From JADLHS01 sp964553795 (GTDB lineage Bacteria > Verrucomicrobiota > Verrucomicrobiia > Limisphaerales > JADLHS01): DNA of 64,000 bases. Under the pieces are notes generated by a model. The model had not been told where the DNA came from. It worked only from the letters and a program-made list of their open reading frames with translations, and searched no databases. The translations under genes were made by a program, and so were the position numbers. The first letter of the stretch is position 1; each line of letters starts with the position of its first letter. The stretch lies in the NCBI GenBank assembly GCA_964553795.1, contig CAZKMR010000008.1, positions 18,861 to 82,860 of the forward strand, written 5' to 3'. This document shows positions 9,112-16,659 of this stretch, in pieces.

Positions 9112-9672
9112 ATGCCCGCGCCGAAACCAGCCTTGTATCTGATTGCCGGCTGCAACGGCGCGGGCAAAACTACGTTCGCCAGGGAATTTCTTCCACACGA
9201 AGTGAAGTGCCTTCGCTTCCTCAATGCGGACGAAATCGCCCGTGGCCTTTCCCCACTAAAACCAAGTGCAGGCGCAATCCAAGCCGCGCGTGTGTTGCTC
9301 AAACAAGTAGATGACAGTCTGCGGCGGCGTGAGACTTTCGCACTTGAAAGCACGTTGAGCGGTAAGACCTACATCCGTCTCTTCCAGCAAGCGTTGAAAC
9401 TTGGCTACGAAATCGAGTTGCACTACCTCTGGCTTTCAACTCCTCAACACGCCATCAACCGTGTCCGGCTGCGTGTGAAACAAGGTGGCCATCACGTTCC
9501 CGCTGCCGACATCCGCCGCCGGTTCAAGCGCAGCCAAGAACATCTGCTGGCGGATTACCTTCCCCTCGCCAACCGCTGGGTTATTTGGGACAGCCGCGTG
9601 TTGCCCGCCAAACGACTGGCAATTTCCGGGATAAATGATATTGAAACAGTGCGACGATTGATTGCCCCATGA
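9112..9672 (+). CDS. Zeta-toxin-like P-loop kinase
   Basis: A 186-residue single-domain P-loop protein of the zeta-toxin/UDP-N-acetylglucosamine-kinase-like family. The Walker A motif GCNGAGKTTF is at about residues 13-22. The zeta-typical LNADEIARG (near residue 39) and FALESTLSGK (near residue 79) follow. Family members phosphorylate small molecules, and some poison cell-wall synthesis. The ATG lies 6 bp after the ilvD stop. The stop overlaps the start of a 56-residue gene as ATGA, the layout of a toxin-antitoxin pair. The toxic role is inferred. Confidence 0.8.
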   Translation: MPAPKPALYLIAGCNGAGKTTFAREFLPHEVKCLRFLNADEIARGLSPLKPSAGAIQAARVLLKQVDDSLRRRETFALESTLSGKTYIRLFQQALKLGYEIELHYLWLSTPQHAINRVRLRVKQGGHHVPAADIRRRFKRSQEHLLADYLPLANRWVIWDSRVLPAKRLAISGINDIETVRRLIAP

Positions 9673-9839
9673 AAACCAACGGACACAAACCCCGCAAAAC
9701 CGTCAAAATTCCCGCCTTTGTCACGCGCGCCGAACGCGCTATGCGCCGTGCTGCTCAAGGCGTGCGCTCCCAGAATCGCGCGTTGAATCTTCCCGTTGTG
9801 GTCTGGCAAAACGGCAAGGTGGTTGAGAAACCCGCGTGA
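9669..9839 (+). CDS. Small basic protein, putative partner of the zeta-like kinase
   Basis: A 56-residue frame starting inside the stop of the kinase gene (ATGA). It reads MKTNGHKPRKTVKIPAF at its start and ends QNGKVVEKPA. The first two thirds are rich in Lys and Arg. No known domain is recognised. Translational coupling to the kinase suggests it is the cognate antitoxin or accessory protein, although characterised zeta toxins pair with helical epsilon antitoxins, which this does not resemble. Confidence 0.65.
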   Translation: MKTNGHKPRKTVKIPAFVTRAERAMRRAAQGVRSQNRALNLPVVVWQNGKVVEKPA

Positions 9840-9868
9840 GCAACGGCAGATTGGTTTAAGGAAAAGGC

Positions 9869-10072
9869 ATGACCGCAGACGTGGCATTGCAGAAGCAGAT
9901 CGAGCGTTACCGCCAGATGACCGGCGAGCAACGCTTGGCGGTGGCGCTGGAATTGCACGAAATGTCCTGCGACATCGCCCGCGAGGGCATCCGACGCCAG
10001 CACCCCAATGCTGATGCCGCCGAGGTGGAACGCCTGCTTCGCCAACGCCTTGAACTCGCCCGCGCCGCATGA
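9869..10072 (+). CDS. Small alpha-helical protein paired with the nucleotidyltransferase
   Basis: A 67-residue, probably all-helical protein with charged, heptad-like spacing (RYRQMTGEQRLAVALELHEM). Its stop overlaps the ATG of the nucleotidyltransferase-like gene at 10069 as ATGA. Short helical proteins of this kind often stand upstream of AbiEii/DUF6036-type nucleotidyltransferases. An antitoxin-like role is inferred from the overlap and size only. Confidence 0.65.
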   Translation: MTADVALQKQIERYRQMTGEQRLAVALELHEMSCDIAREGIRRQHPNADAAEVERLLRQRLELARAA

Positions 10073-10638
10073 ACGAGCGCGAACTGCTCGTGGATTGTTT
10101 GCGCCGGTTGAACCGGAGCGGCGTGACCTATTACCTGACCGGTTCGATGGCGAGCAACTACTGGGGCATCCCTCGCACCACACACGACCTGGATTTCGTC
10201 ATCCAACTTCCACCGTCCGCAGTGCCACGCATCGTGCAGGAATTCAGTGGTGATTTTTACATTGAAGAAGCCGCCGTGCGCGCCGCATATCAGCCACCGC
10301 ATCAGTTCAACGCCATTGATACCCGCTCTGCGCTGAAGGTCGATTTCTGGTTGCCCAAACCAGAGCCGTTCGACCGCGAGATGCTGAAGCGCCGCACTCA
10401 AGTCACGCTCTTTGGCGAACCCGCCTGGATTTCCACCGCTGAGGATGTGATTCTCCACAAACTGGTTTGGAATCGTATCTCCCCCTCCGACCGTCAACTT
10501 GGAGACGTGGCTGGCGTCGTCGCCGTTCAAGCCGGGGCATTGGACAAAACCTACTTGAGACAATGGGCACAGGAGTTGAAACTCACCGGCGAACTGGAAC
10601 GCGTATTGAGCGGTGAGATCAAACCCAAGAACACATGA
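10069..10638 (+). CDS. Nucleotidyltransferase-fold protein (AbiEii/DUF6036-like), putative toxin
   Basis: A 189-residue protein with the nucleotidyltransferase-fold signature: GSMASNYWG near residue 25, followed by TTHDLDFVI with the Asp-x-Asp metal ligands. A later KVDFWLP strand may supply the third acid. Related proteins act as toxins that modify tRNA or other targets, or as members of TA pairs. The gene is coupled to the 67-residue gene upstream. Its stop at 10636-10638 lies 2 bp before ilvD-tail copy 2. Target and activity are unknown. Confidence 0.75.
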   Translation: MNERELLVDCLRRLNRSGVTYYLTGSMASNYWGIPRTTHDLDFVIQLPPSAVPRIVQEFSGDFYIEEAAVRAAYQPPHQFNAIDTRSALKVDFWLPKPEPFDREMLKRRTQVTLFGEPAWISTAEDVILHKLVWNRISPSDRQLGDVAGVVAVQAGALDKTYLRQWAQELKLTGELERVLSGEIKPKNT

Positions 10639-10640
10639 AC

Positions 10641-10709
10641 GCCAAATTCGCCGCCCACGTCACCAGCGCCAGCGAAGGCGCAGTGACGGATAAGGATTTG
10701 GAGTTGTGA
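10641..10709 (+). repeat. ilvD-tail repeat, copy 2
   Basis: A 69-bp near-copy of the 3' end of ilvD, including the stop codon. Against copy 1 it has ttt to ttc, gcg to gca and ctc to ttg, all synonymous. It can be read in the ilvD frame from an ATG at 10635 that overlaps the upstream gene's stop, giving a 24-residue ilvD tail. It ends the first module and precedes the second by 10 bp. Confidence 0.9.
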
Positions 10710-10719
10710 GCAACCAGTC

Positions 10720-11088
10720 ATGATTGATCCAGCGGCATTCAAGAATGCTCGATTGTTTGGCGGATTCGTCATCACCGATTTGCAGTTCACCGAAACGCCA
10801 ATGCTGGATGCATTGGACCGTGAAGCCGTTGCACAGACTCGGATTAACGGACGCGAATTGAAATTGTTGATCAAAGCGGGATTGAGCGACCAGGAACTCT
10901 CCGTTTCGCTTTATCATGAGATTCTTGAAGCTGCGGCTGTGGGAAGCTGGCCGCCACCCAACAGCGTGATGGGATTCAACGAAGGCGACTTTGAGCGCGC
11001 CGCCCAAGCCGCCCACGAACAATGGGGCGATGCAGCGCCTGAAAACTTGAGCCGCATGTTGCAATCCTACGGTTTTCGTGAAGAATAA
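10720..11088 (+). CDS. Hypothetical protein, first gene of module 2
   Basis: A 122-residue acidic protein that I do not recognise. It begins MIDPAAFKNARLFGGF and is predicted mostly helical; there is no signal peptide or membrane segment and no clear catalytic motif. It starts 10 bp after ilvD-tail copy 2 and is followed 4 bp later by a 65-residue gene. By position it forms the second two-gene module in an array whose other modules look toxin-related, so a toxin or antitoxin role is possible but not shown. Confidence 0.6.
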   Translation: MIDPAAFKNARLFGGFVITDLQFTETPMLDALDREAVAQTRINGRELKLLIKAGLSDQELSVSLYHEILEAAAVGSWPPPNSVMGFNEGDFERAAQAAHEQWGDAAPENLSRMLQSYGFREE

Positions 11089-11092
11089 GCCT

Positions 11093-11290
11093 ATGGTTGA
11101 CCGCAAGAACATCCAGATTGACCTGATCAAATTGGTCGGAGGCGAACGGCTCTTGCGCTTGACCGAACCGACCACCGGGCTTGCCTTGGAAAAGAAACTC
11201 GATCCACAGAAACCCGTCGCGGCACAAAAGGAAAAGCTGTTCGGAGTCTTCGAAGCGGCCTTGGCACGCGCTGAACTTGCCGCCGCATAA
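11093..11290 (+). CDS. Small hypothetical protein, second gene of module 2
   Basis: A 65-residue protein starting MVDRKNIQIDLIKLVGGERL and ending in a helical, alanine-rich FEAALARAELAAA. No family is recognised. The ATG at 11093 is chosen over a GTG at 11078 because it clears the upstream stop. The gene ends 7 bp before ilvD-tail copy 3. Size and coupling fit the small member of a two-gene addiction module. Confidence 0.6.
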   Translation: MVDRKNIQIDLIKLVGGERLLRLTEPTTGLALEKKLDPQKPVAAQKEKLFGVFEAALARAELAAA

Positions 11291-11297
11291 AGCTCGC

Positions 11298-11372
11298 GTG
11301 CTCGCCAAATTCGCCGCCCACGTCACCAGCGCCAGCGAAGGCGCAGTGACGGACAAGGATTTGAAGTTGTAA
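11298..11372 (+). repeat. ilvD-tail repeat, copy 3
   Basis: A 75-bp copy of the ilvD 3' end with its own stop (TAA). It shares ttc, gca and ttg with copy 2, and adds gat to gac (synonymous), gag to aag (Glu to Lys) and tga to taa. It keeps the complete ilvD reading frame from gtgctcgcc onward. It separates module 2 from the HipA/DUF3037 module, whose first ATG lies 15 bp further on. Confidence 0.9.
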
Positions 11373-11387
11373 AACAGCCTCCACAAA

Positions 11388-12104
11388 ATGACCGTCAAAA
11401 TCACAGAAGTCATCGGACGCAGCACGCAAGGCGTGACACGTCCATTTCTTTGCCGTGGCGATGATGGGCGACAATACTATGTGAAGGGACACGGCGCAGG
11501 CCGTCACGCTCGGATTAGCGAGTGGATCGCCGGCAACTTGGGTTTACGCTTTGGCCTTCCTATTCCGCCATTTGTACTGGCAAGCATATCGGCCGATTTG
11601 GTTCAGTTCAGTGCGCGTGACGACATTCGTGATCTGGGCGCGGGCATTGCATTTGGTTCAGAGATGATTCCCAACGTTGATGAATTGCAATACTTGTTCA
11701 TTGAGCAAATTGACCCGCTGCTCCGCGCCAAGATTTTGTTGTTCGATTGGTGGGTGTGCAACGGCGACCGCACTTTGACGGAAGACGGCGGCAATGTGAA
11801 TCTGCTGTGGTCGCATCGCGATTCGAAGCTTCACGTCATTGATCACAATCTCGCCTTCGATGACGACCATGTAGAGGACATCTGGATTCATCATGTGTTT
11901 CGCGACAGCATCGAGGAATGGACACCGGGATTTCAAAACGACATGAGCAAAGTAATGAAAGCAGCCATGAACGATGTCGCTGGTTGGTGGAAAGCCATGC
12001 CCGAAGAGTGGACGGAGGTTGAATCTGGAATTACATTGGCACGGCTCGAGAAAATGCTGTCGCGTTTTGAGAAGAGTTCGCGCACATTCTGGAGGGCACA
12101 ATGA
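11388..12104 (+). CDS. HipA-like kinase-fold protein
   Basis: A 238-residue protein similar to the shortened HipA-kinase family. Visible are the ATP-loop region RPFLCRGDDGRQYYVKGHG near residue 18, the catalytic-loop-like LLFDWWVCNGDRT near residue 118, and the metal-binding DHNLAFDDDH near residue 147. HipA proteins are Ser/Thr kinases acting on tRNA synthetases in TA systems. Here the partner is not a HipB-type HTH protein but a DUF3037 protein whose start overlaps this stop (ATGA at 12101). Association of the two families is known; the function is not. Confidence 0.8.
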   Translation: MTVKITEVIGRSTQGVTRPFLCRGDDGRQYYVKGHGAGRHARISEWIAGNLGLRFGLPIPPFVLASISADLVQFSARDDIRDLGAGIAFGSEMIPNVDELQYLFIEQIDPLLRAKILLFDWWVCNGDRTLTEDGGNVNLLWSHRDSKLHVIDHNLAFDDDHVEDIWIHHVFRDSIEEWTPGFQNDMSKVMKAAMNDVAGWWKAMPEEWTEVESGITLARLEKMLSRFEKSSRTFWRAQ

Positions 12105-12943
12105 AAGAAGTCGTTTGCAACTACGCTATCGCCCGATTTCGACCCTACCGGGAAACCGGTGAGTTCGCGAACATCGGAGTCGTGCTCATCTGCCCACAGT
12201 TAGACTACTTTGGCTACGAGTTTGAAAAGCGAAAGCACAAACGCATAACAGATTTTTTCCCGGAACTTGATTTGGAAATCTTCAAAACAGGACTCTCTGG
12301 ACAATTGAAGGAGCTTAATCGAATCACCGGGCGCGAACACAACGAACATTTGGACCAGCTCGTTCTGCGGGAAGAATCGCAAGCCAGTTTGGTTCGCTTC
12401 CGAGAACTCGTTCGGCCTAGAGAAACCCTGTTTAATTTTGGTGAAACTGGAACAGTTATCGCCAATGATCCACGCGCAAAGCTGAAAGAGCTTTTTGACT
12501 ACTATGTCAAACGGCAGTTCGCTACCGACCGCGAATATCAGGAAGTCATCATGCGACGCCATCTTGCGGAGTTTTTGCGCAAGGTTGAGTTGGATAAATA
12601 TTACAAACCCGATCCCCGCATCGGCGGTGAGGATTACCACATCCCGTTACCGTTCGTGTATCGAGAGGGCAATACGGTTCGCAAGGCTATTAAACCGCTG
12701 CATTTGGACAAAGAAGCACCAACCGAGATTTATCGGCACGGTGATGCGTGGGTTTCATGCGTTCGTCGGCTTAAAAAAATGAACCGTCTTCCGAAGGAAT
12801 TGCTTTTCACTGTCAAAGCTCCAAAAGCCGGTTCGAAGCGATCTGGTGTCGCTGATGAAATCTGCCGGGAATTAGAACATCAGGGTGCAATCACCCTTCC
12901 ATATTCTGATACGAACAGGATTTTGGGCTTTGCTCGTATTTGA
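12101..12943 (+). CDS. DUF3037-domain protein
   Basis: A 280-residue protein with an N-terminal DUF3037-like segment (NYAIARFRPYRETGEFANIGVV within the first 30 residues). A charged helical middle follows, then a C-terminal region ending LPYSDTNRILGF. It is translationally coupled to the HipA-like kinase. DUF3037 has no established activity, and a partner or substrate role for the kinase is an inference. No ilvD-tail copy was found after this gene, so it is the last member of the array. Confidence 0.8.
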   Translation: MKEVVCNYAIARFRPYRETGEFANIGVVLICPQLDYFGYEFEKRKHKRITDFFPELDLEIFKTGLSGQLKELNRITGREHNEHLDQLVLREESQASLVRFRELVRPRETLFNFGETGTVIANDPRAKLKELFDYYVKRQFATDREYQEVIMRRHLAEFLRKVELDKYYKPDPRIGGEDYHIPLPFVYREGNTVRKAIKPLHLDKEAPTEIYRHGDAWVSCVRRLKKMNRLPKELLFTVKAPKAGSKRSGVADEICRELEHQGAITLPYSDTNRILGFARI

Positions 12944-13037
12944 TTGCAGTTCGAATCTCAGCGGGATTCTATCCTTCAGCCCAAGGTTGGTCCGTGCCGT
13001 CGCTTGACCGCAAGGACGGTTGCGGCACACTCCCGTC

Positions 13038-13400
13038 ATGCCGACGAATGTTTTAGGCGGTAAATTGGAATGCTGCTGCCAGTCGCCCATGACCGGGTTT
13101 TACCGGGATGGTTATTGCCGCACCGGACCGGAAGATCGCGGATTGCACACCGTCTGTTGTCAGGTCACCCAGTCTTTTCTCGACTATCTGGCACGGCAAG
13201 GCAACGACCTCATCACGCCGCGCCCCGAATACGATTTCCCCGGCCTGACGCCCGGCGATCGCTGGTGCGTTTGTGTGCGGAGTTGGGCCCAGGCGTTTGA
13301 AGCAGGTCAGGCCTGTCCGGTGGTGCTGGAGGCGAGCCATATCTCGGTGCTGGAGTTCGTGGCGTTGGATTCACTCAAAACTCACGCGGTCAAAGATTGA
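13038..13400 (+). CDS. DUF2237 family protein
   Basis: A 120-residue protein that matches DUF2237 along its whole length: NVLGGKLECC at the start, MTGFYRDGYCRTGPED, HTVCCQVT, RPEYDFPGLTPGDRWCVC and VVLEASHISVLEFV. Several conserved cysteines suggest metal binding, but no function is established for the family. ATG 13038 is preferred over the upstream 13020 start because the family begins with N-V-L-G-G. It stands alone, after the accessory array. Confidence 0.88.
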   Translation: MPTNVLGGKLECCCQSPMTGFYRDGYCRTGPEDRGLHTVCCQVTQSFLDYLARQGNDLITPRPEYDFPGLTPGDRWCVCVRSWAQAFEAGQACPVVLEASHISVLEFVALDSLKTHAVKD

Positions 13401-13554
13401 ATGGTCCGAGCCGGACTGGCATCCATCAGCCCGAGGTGGTCCCAGCCCGAGATCGGCCTCACAGACTTGCAGTTTAAGGCCGCTTACCCTACAAAGACCC
13501 CACTCCTGACTGAGCTTCGGAGTCAGCTTGGGTCAGTAAAGAAAACGGCATTTT

Positions 13555-15366
13555 ATGCAGAATAAACCACTGAAACACTTCATCCGACTTTCTCTCATGT
13601 CAATCAGCGGTTTGATTCTCGCCGCGGCAGAAATCAGCAAGCCAGCGCACGGAGTTGAGGCCGTGAGCATCCCGGAACTGGTAAAGCTGTTGGATAACGA
13701 CACAAACTATTTTTTAGTCCGCACCGCAGCGGATGGCTTGAAGGACTTTGGTCCCGCAGCCAAAATCGCCGCGCCAAAGCTGTTGGCGGTCTACACCAAC
13801 AATGTGGTCGGACGGGATCGGCAGAATGCCAAAGCCTGGGGAGTAACTTTGATGTGGGCGTTAAAAGCGATCGATACGGAGACCGCGCTTCAAGCGGAAA
13901 CTTTTTTGATCAACAGCGGCCCGCACAATTATGCGCGCGATGGCTACACAACGACTTTGCTTCCCAACGGGCAGGAACTCGTTGCAGGTGGATATGTCCA
14001 CACGGAGGTCGGGACGATCTCCAATCGCTTTCTTGCCAGCGCCGAGCTCTACGAGCTAGCCACTGGCAAATGGACGGCTACAGAGGAAATGAAATTTGTG
14101 CGCTACTCACACACTGCAACCTTGTTGAATGACGGGAAAGTTTTAGTAGTGGGTGGTCAAGGCAGCAACGGAAAAGCTCTTGCCAGTGCGGAGCTTTACG
14201 ACCCGGCCACCGGCAAATGGACCGAAACCGGCCCGCTTAACAAAGCACGTTTCTACCATACGGCAGCCTTGCAACCAGACGGGACGGTAATGGTAGCCGC
14301 CGGACATAACGGGAGTGACAGTTTAACCGACACAGAAATTTATGACCCGGTCACCGGCACATGGTTGTCAGGAACAGCCATCAATGACTTGCTGCCAAGC
14401 GTGCATAGCGGCCATACGGCGACCCTGCTAGGAACGGGAAAAGTTTTAATCTCGGGTGGCAATCAGGACGGCCAAGCGGAATTGTATGACTCAACAACTG
14501 GCAATTGGGAGAAAACCGGTCTGCTAAAGTCCCCCCGGAGTGGACACACCGGGACCTTACTGCGAAACGGAAAGGTGCTGATCACCGGCGGCAATGGCGG
14601 CGGTCAGTATCTCTCCAGCGCCGAGTTGTATGATCCGAGTTCGGGCGAATGGACCAAAACCGGCGGGCTGACTCACAGATGCATCGGTCACACCGCGACG
14701 CTGCTGCAAAGCGATGACGTGCTGGTTGCTGGCGGAGATGGTAACCATGGATTCATTTCAAAGGCTGAACTGTACGATTTCAAAACTGAGAAATGGATGC
14801 CCACTGGATCACTCATCACACCCCGAGCCTATCATACCGCGACATTGCTGCGGAATGGCAGAGTCCTCGTTGTTGGCGGCAAGAGCGGTACATTCGAGAT
14901 TCTCTCCAGTGCAGAGCTGTACGATCCTGCCACCAGAACGTGGAGCAATACTGGCGAGTTGAACATACCCCGATGGCGACACACTGCCACCTTGCTCCCG
15001 AATGGGAAAGTGCTGGTCGCTGGTGGCTCGGTCAATTTTGAAGGCACAACCAGCGCCGAATTGTATGACCCGTCGACCAAGGAATGGACCATGACCGGCG
15101 ATCTCCAAAAACAACGCTACGATCATACGGCCACCATGCTTCCCAATGGCGACGTCCTGGTCACGGGAAGCATTGAAGATGTTAACCAGTCTCCTTCCAG
15201 CGCGGAGATATACAGCGTGTCAACCGGGACATGGAAGCTGATTAAAGCGATGTCAGCTAATCGGGCAAACCACACCGCAACCGTGTTGGCAACCGGAAGG
15301 GTTTTGATCGTAGGCGGCGACGCCGTTAACCGTTGGGAATTGTATGATTTACCGCGATCAAAGTAA
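13555..15366 (+). CDS. Secreted Kelch-repeat beta-propeller protein
   Basis: A 603-residue protein with an N-terminal export signal (hydrophobic LSLMSISGLILAAA). A short helical HEAT-like region covers about residues 40-125. Then come roughly ten Kelch-type blades of the form HTATLLPNGKVLVAGG...SAELYDPATGTW. Kelch propellers are binding platforms or, in the galactose-oxidase family, redox enzymes; no copper-site residues could be assigned here. It may sit in the periplasm or at the surface. A 7-bp hairpin at 15398-15414 follows the stop but lacks a T-tract. Confidence 0.88.
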   Translation: MQNKPLKHFIRLSLMSISGLILAAAEISKPAHGVEAVSIPELVKLLDNDTNYFLVRTAADGLKDFGPAAKIAAPKLLAVYTNNVVGRDRQNAKAWGVTLMWALKAIDTETALQAETFLINSGPHNYARDGYTTTLLPNGQELVAGGYVHTEVGTISNRFLASAELYELATGKWTATEEMKFVRYSHTATLLNDGKVLVVGGQGSNGKALASAELYDPATGKWTETGPLNKARFYHTAALQPDGTVMVAAGHNGSDSLTDTEIYDPVTGTWLSGTAINDLLPSVHSGHTATLLGTGKVLISGGNQDGQAELYDSTTGNWEKTGLLKSPRSGHTGTLLRNGKVLITGGNGGGQYLSSAELYDPSSGEWTKTGGLTHRCIGHTATLLQSDDVLVAGGDGNHGFISKAELYDFKTEKWMPTGSLITPRAYHTATLLRNGRVLVVGGKSGTFEILSSAELYDPATRTWSNTGELNIPRWRHTATLLPNGKVLVAGGSVNFEGTTSAELYDPSTKEWTMTGDLQKQRYDHTATMLPNGDVLVTGSIEDVNQSPSSAEIYSVSTGTWKLIKAMSANRANHTATVLATGRVLIVGGDAVNRWELYDLPRSK

Positions 15367-15793
15367 GACTCGTGTACGCCAAGCGGCTAACATTGCGCTG
15401 TCGCAAAGCGACAGAGAACTGGTGCACTCGCTGGCTGAAGCGGCGCCGTTGAGCCTCGTTTAGCCAAGTTTGTTTTACGACCTTCCTCACCTGCATCCCC
15501 TCATCCCCTCTCCCAAGGTGAGGACATCACCTTGCGAGCGACTGAACCAATCCCGTCGCCGGTTGCGATTGCGCTGGGCTGAATGAGATTACCCGTTGAC
15601 GCAAAGCCGGAGCGCGGGTCTGTGACCCGCAGCAGCTTCGCCACAGTGACTGCGCGCGAAATATCTCGACACGCAATTCATTTCCTCCCGTGCTGCGGCT
15701 CACAGAGCCGCGCTCCGTTCCTGAATCTCTTCGGGATAGCACACTCAAACAAATTTCTTTATTCCCCTTGACCCTCCGGTTACGGGAGACTTT
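15367..15793. repeat. Intergenic region with a long inverted repeat
   Basis: This 427-bp gap holds no credible gene. At 15398-15414 there is a small hairpin (CTGTCGC-aaa-GCGACAG). Around 15490-15530 is a cccctcatcccctctccc-type dispersed repeat also seen near 59722. At 15608-15634 and 15691-15717 lie two 27-nt arms of an inverted repeat, starting CGGAGCGCGG and ending CCGCAGCA, differing at two compensating positions. This looks like a dispersed repeat of the genome and could fold into a long RNA stem. The promoter of the next gene is at the right edge. Confidence 0.8.
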
Positions 15794-15798
15794 ATGAA
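15768..15798 (+). promoter_or_regulatory. MerR-type promoter/operator of the 15794 gene
   Basis: TTGACC (15768-15773) is followed by a 19-bp spacer containing the dyad CTCCGGTTACGGGAG and then TATGAA (15793-15798). Long 19-bp spacers with a dyad between -35 and -10 are the hallmark of promoters twisted open by MerR-family activators. The regulator gene directly downstream fits autoregulation. The -10 overlaps the first possible start codon, which favours a start at 15809. Confidence 0.7.
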
Positions 15799-16627
15799 GT
15801 TGGGCGTTATGAAAACTTCTTACAGCATCGGCGAGTTCTCGCAGGTCACGGGTTTGTCCGTCAAGACGCTGCGGTTTTATCACGAACGCGGCATCCTCCT
15901 CCCCACTTCGGTGGACGAGACCACCGGCTACCGCTTTTATGGCGCGGACAAAATCGAGAAGGCGCGCGTCATCATGCGGCTGCGCGCGATGGAGTTCTCC
16001 ATTGAGGACATCGCCGCCGTGCTGGGGGATTGCACGGACGAGGCGGACATCCTGAACCACCTGGAACGGCAGAAGAACGTCCTCCAACAACGCATCCAGG
16101 AGGACCGCGACATCGTGCGGTCGTTGTCGGAGATCATCGCCAACGAGAAGGCCGCCAAACAGATTCTCGACGCTGGCAATTTCGCCGTGGAAGAAAAGAC
16201 GCTCGCGCCGCAATTGATCGCCGGCATCCGCATGAAAGGTAAATACAGCGATTGCGGCAAAGGCTTCGGTCAGCTCGGCAAAACGGTCGGGCGCTACATC
16301 GCGGGCAAGGCGATGTGTCTTTACTACGACGGCGAGTATCGCGATGGCGACGCGGACATCGAGCCGTGTTTTCCTATTCGCAAAGAAGTAACCGCAGACG
16401 GGGTGTCGGTTCGCACGTTAGCGGGTGGGCGTTGTCTCGCGCTCATCCATCGCGGTGCGTACGATCAACTGGGGCGCAGCTACGCGAAGATTTTGAAGCG
16501 CGCCGAGGAATTGCAGCTAAAGATCGCCCTGCCCACGCGGGAAGTTTACGTCAAAGGCCCGGGCATGATCTTCAAGGGCAATCCGAAGAATTATCTAACG
16601 GAAATTCAGTTGCCGATTGCGGGATGA
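15794..16627 (+). CDS. MerR-family transcriptional regulator with GyrI-like effector domain
   Basis: A 277-residue regulator. Residues 8-75 form a MerR winged HTH (YSIGEFSQVTGLSVKTLRFY, then GYRFYGADKIEKARVIMRL). A dimerisation coiled coil spans about residues 85-125, and a GyrI/BmrR-type small-molecule domain fills the C-terminal half. Such proteins activate multidrug or stress genes on binding hydrophobic ligands. A second ATG at 15809 (residue 6) could be the true start, because the likely -10 element overlaps the first ATG. No transporter lies next to it, so its targets beyond itself are unknown. Confidence 0.88.
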   Translation: MKLGVMKTSYSIGEFSQVTGLSVKTLRFYHERGILLPTSVDETTGYRFYGADKIEKARVIMRLRAMEFSIEDIAAVLGDCTDEADILNHLERQKNVLQQRIQEDRDIVRSLSEIIANEKAAKQILDAGNFAVEEKTLAPQLIAGIRMKGKYSDCGKGFGQLGKTVGRYIAGKAMCLYYDGEYRDGDADIEPCFPIRKEVTADGVSVRTLAGGRCLALIHRGAYDQLGRSYAKILKRAEELQLKIALPTREVYVKGPGMIFKGNPKNYLTEIQLPIAG

Positions 16628-16659
16628 ATCCACGCGTGGAAAAGCCCGCCTGTTAAAAG

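Noticed and set aside
9106..12943. Calling the ilvD-linked modules a classical integron
   Set aside because: No integron integrase is nearby and the repeats lack the canonical 7-bp attC core, so only a resemblance in layout can be claimed.
12948..12970. A T-loop-like gttcgaatctc after the DUF3037 gene, suggesting a tRNA fragment as attachment site
   Set aside because: The flanking bases do not pair as a T-stem and there is no acceptor half, so it is a chance match.
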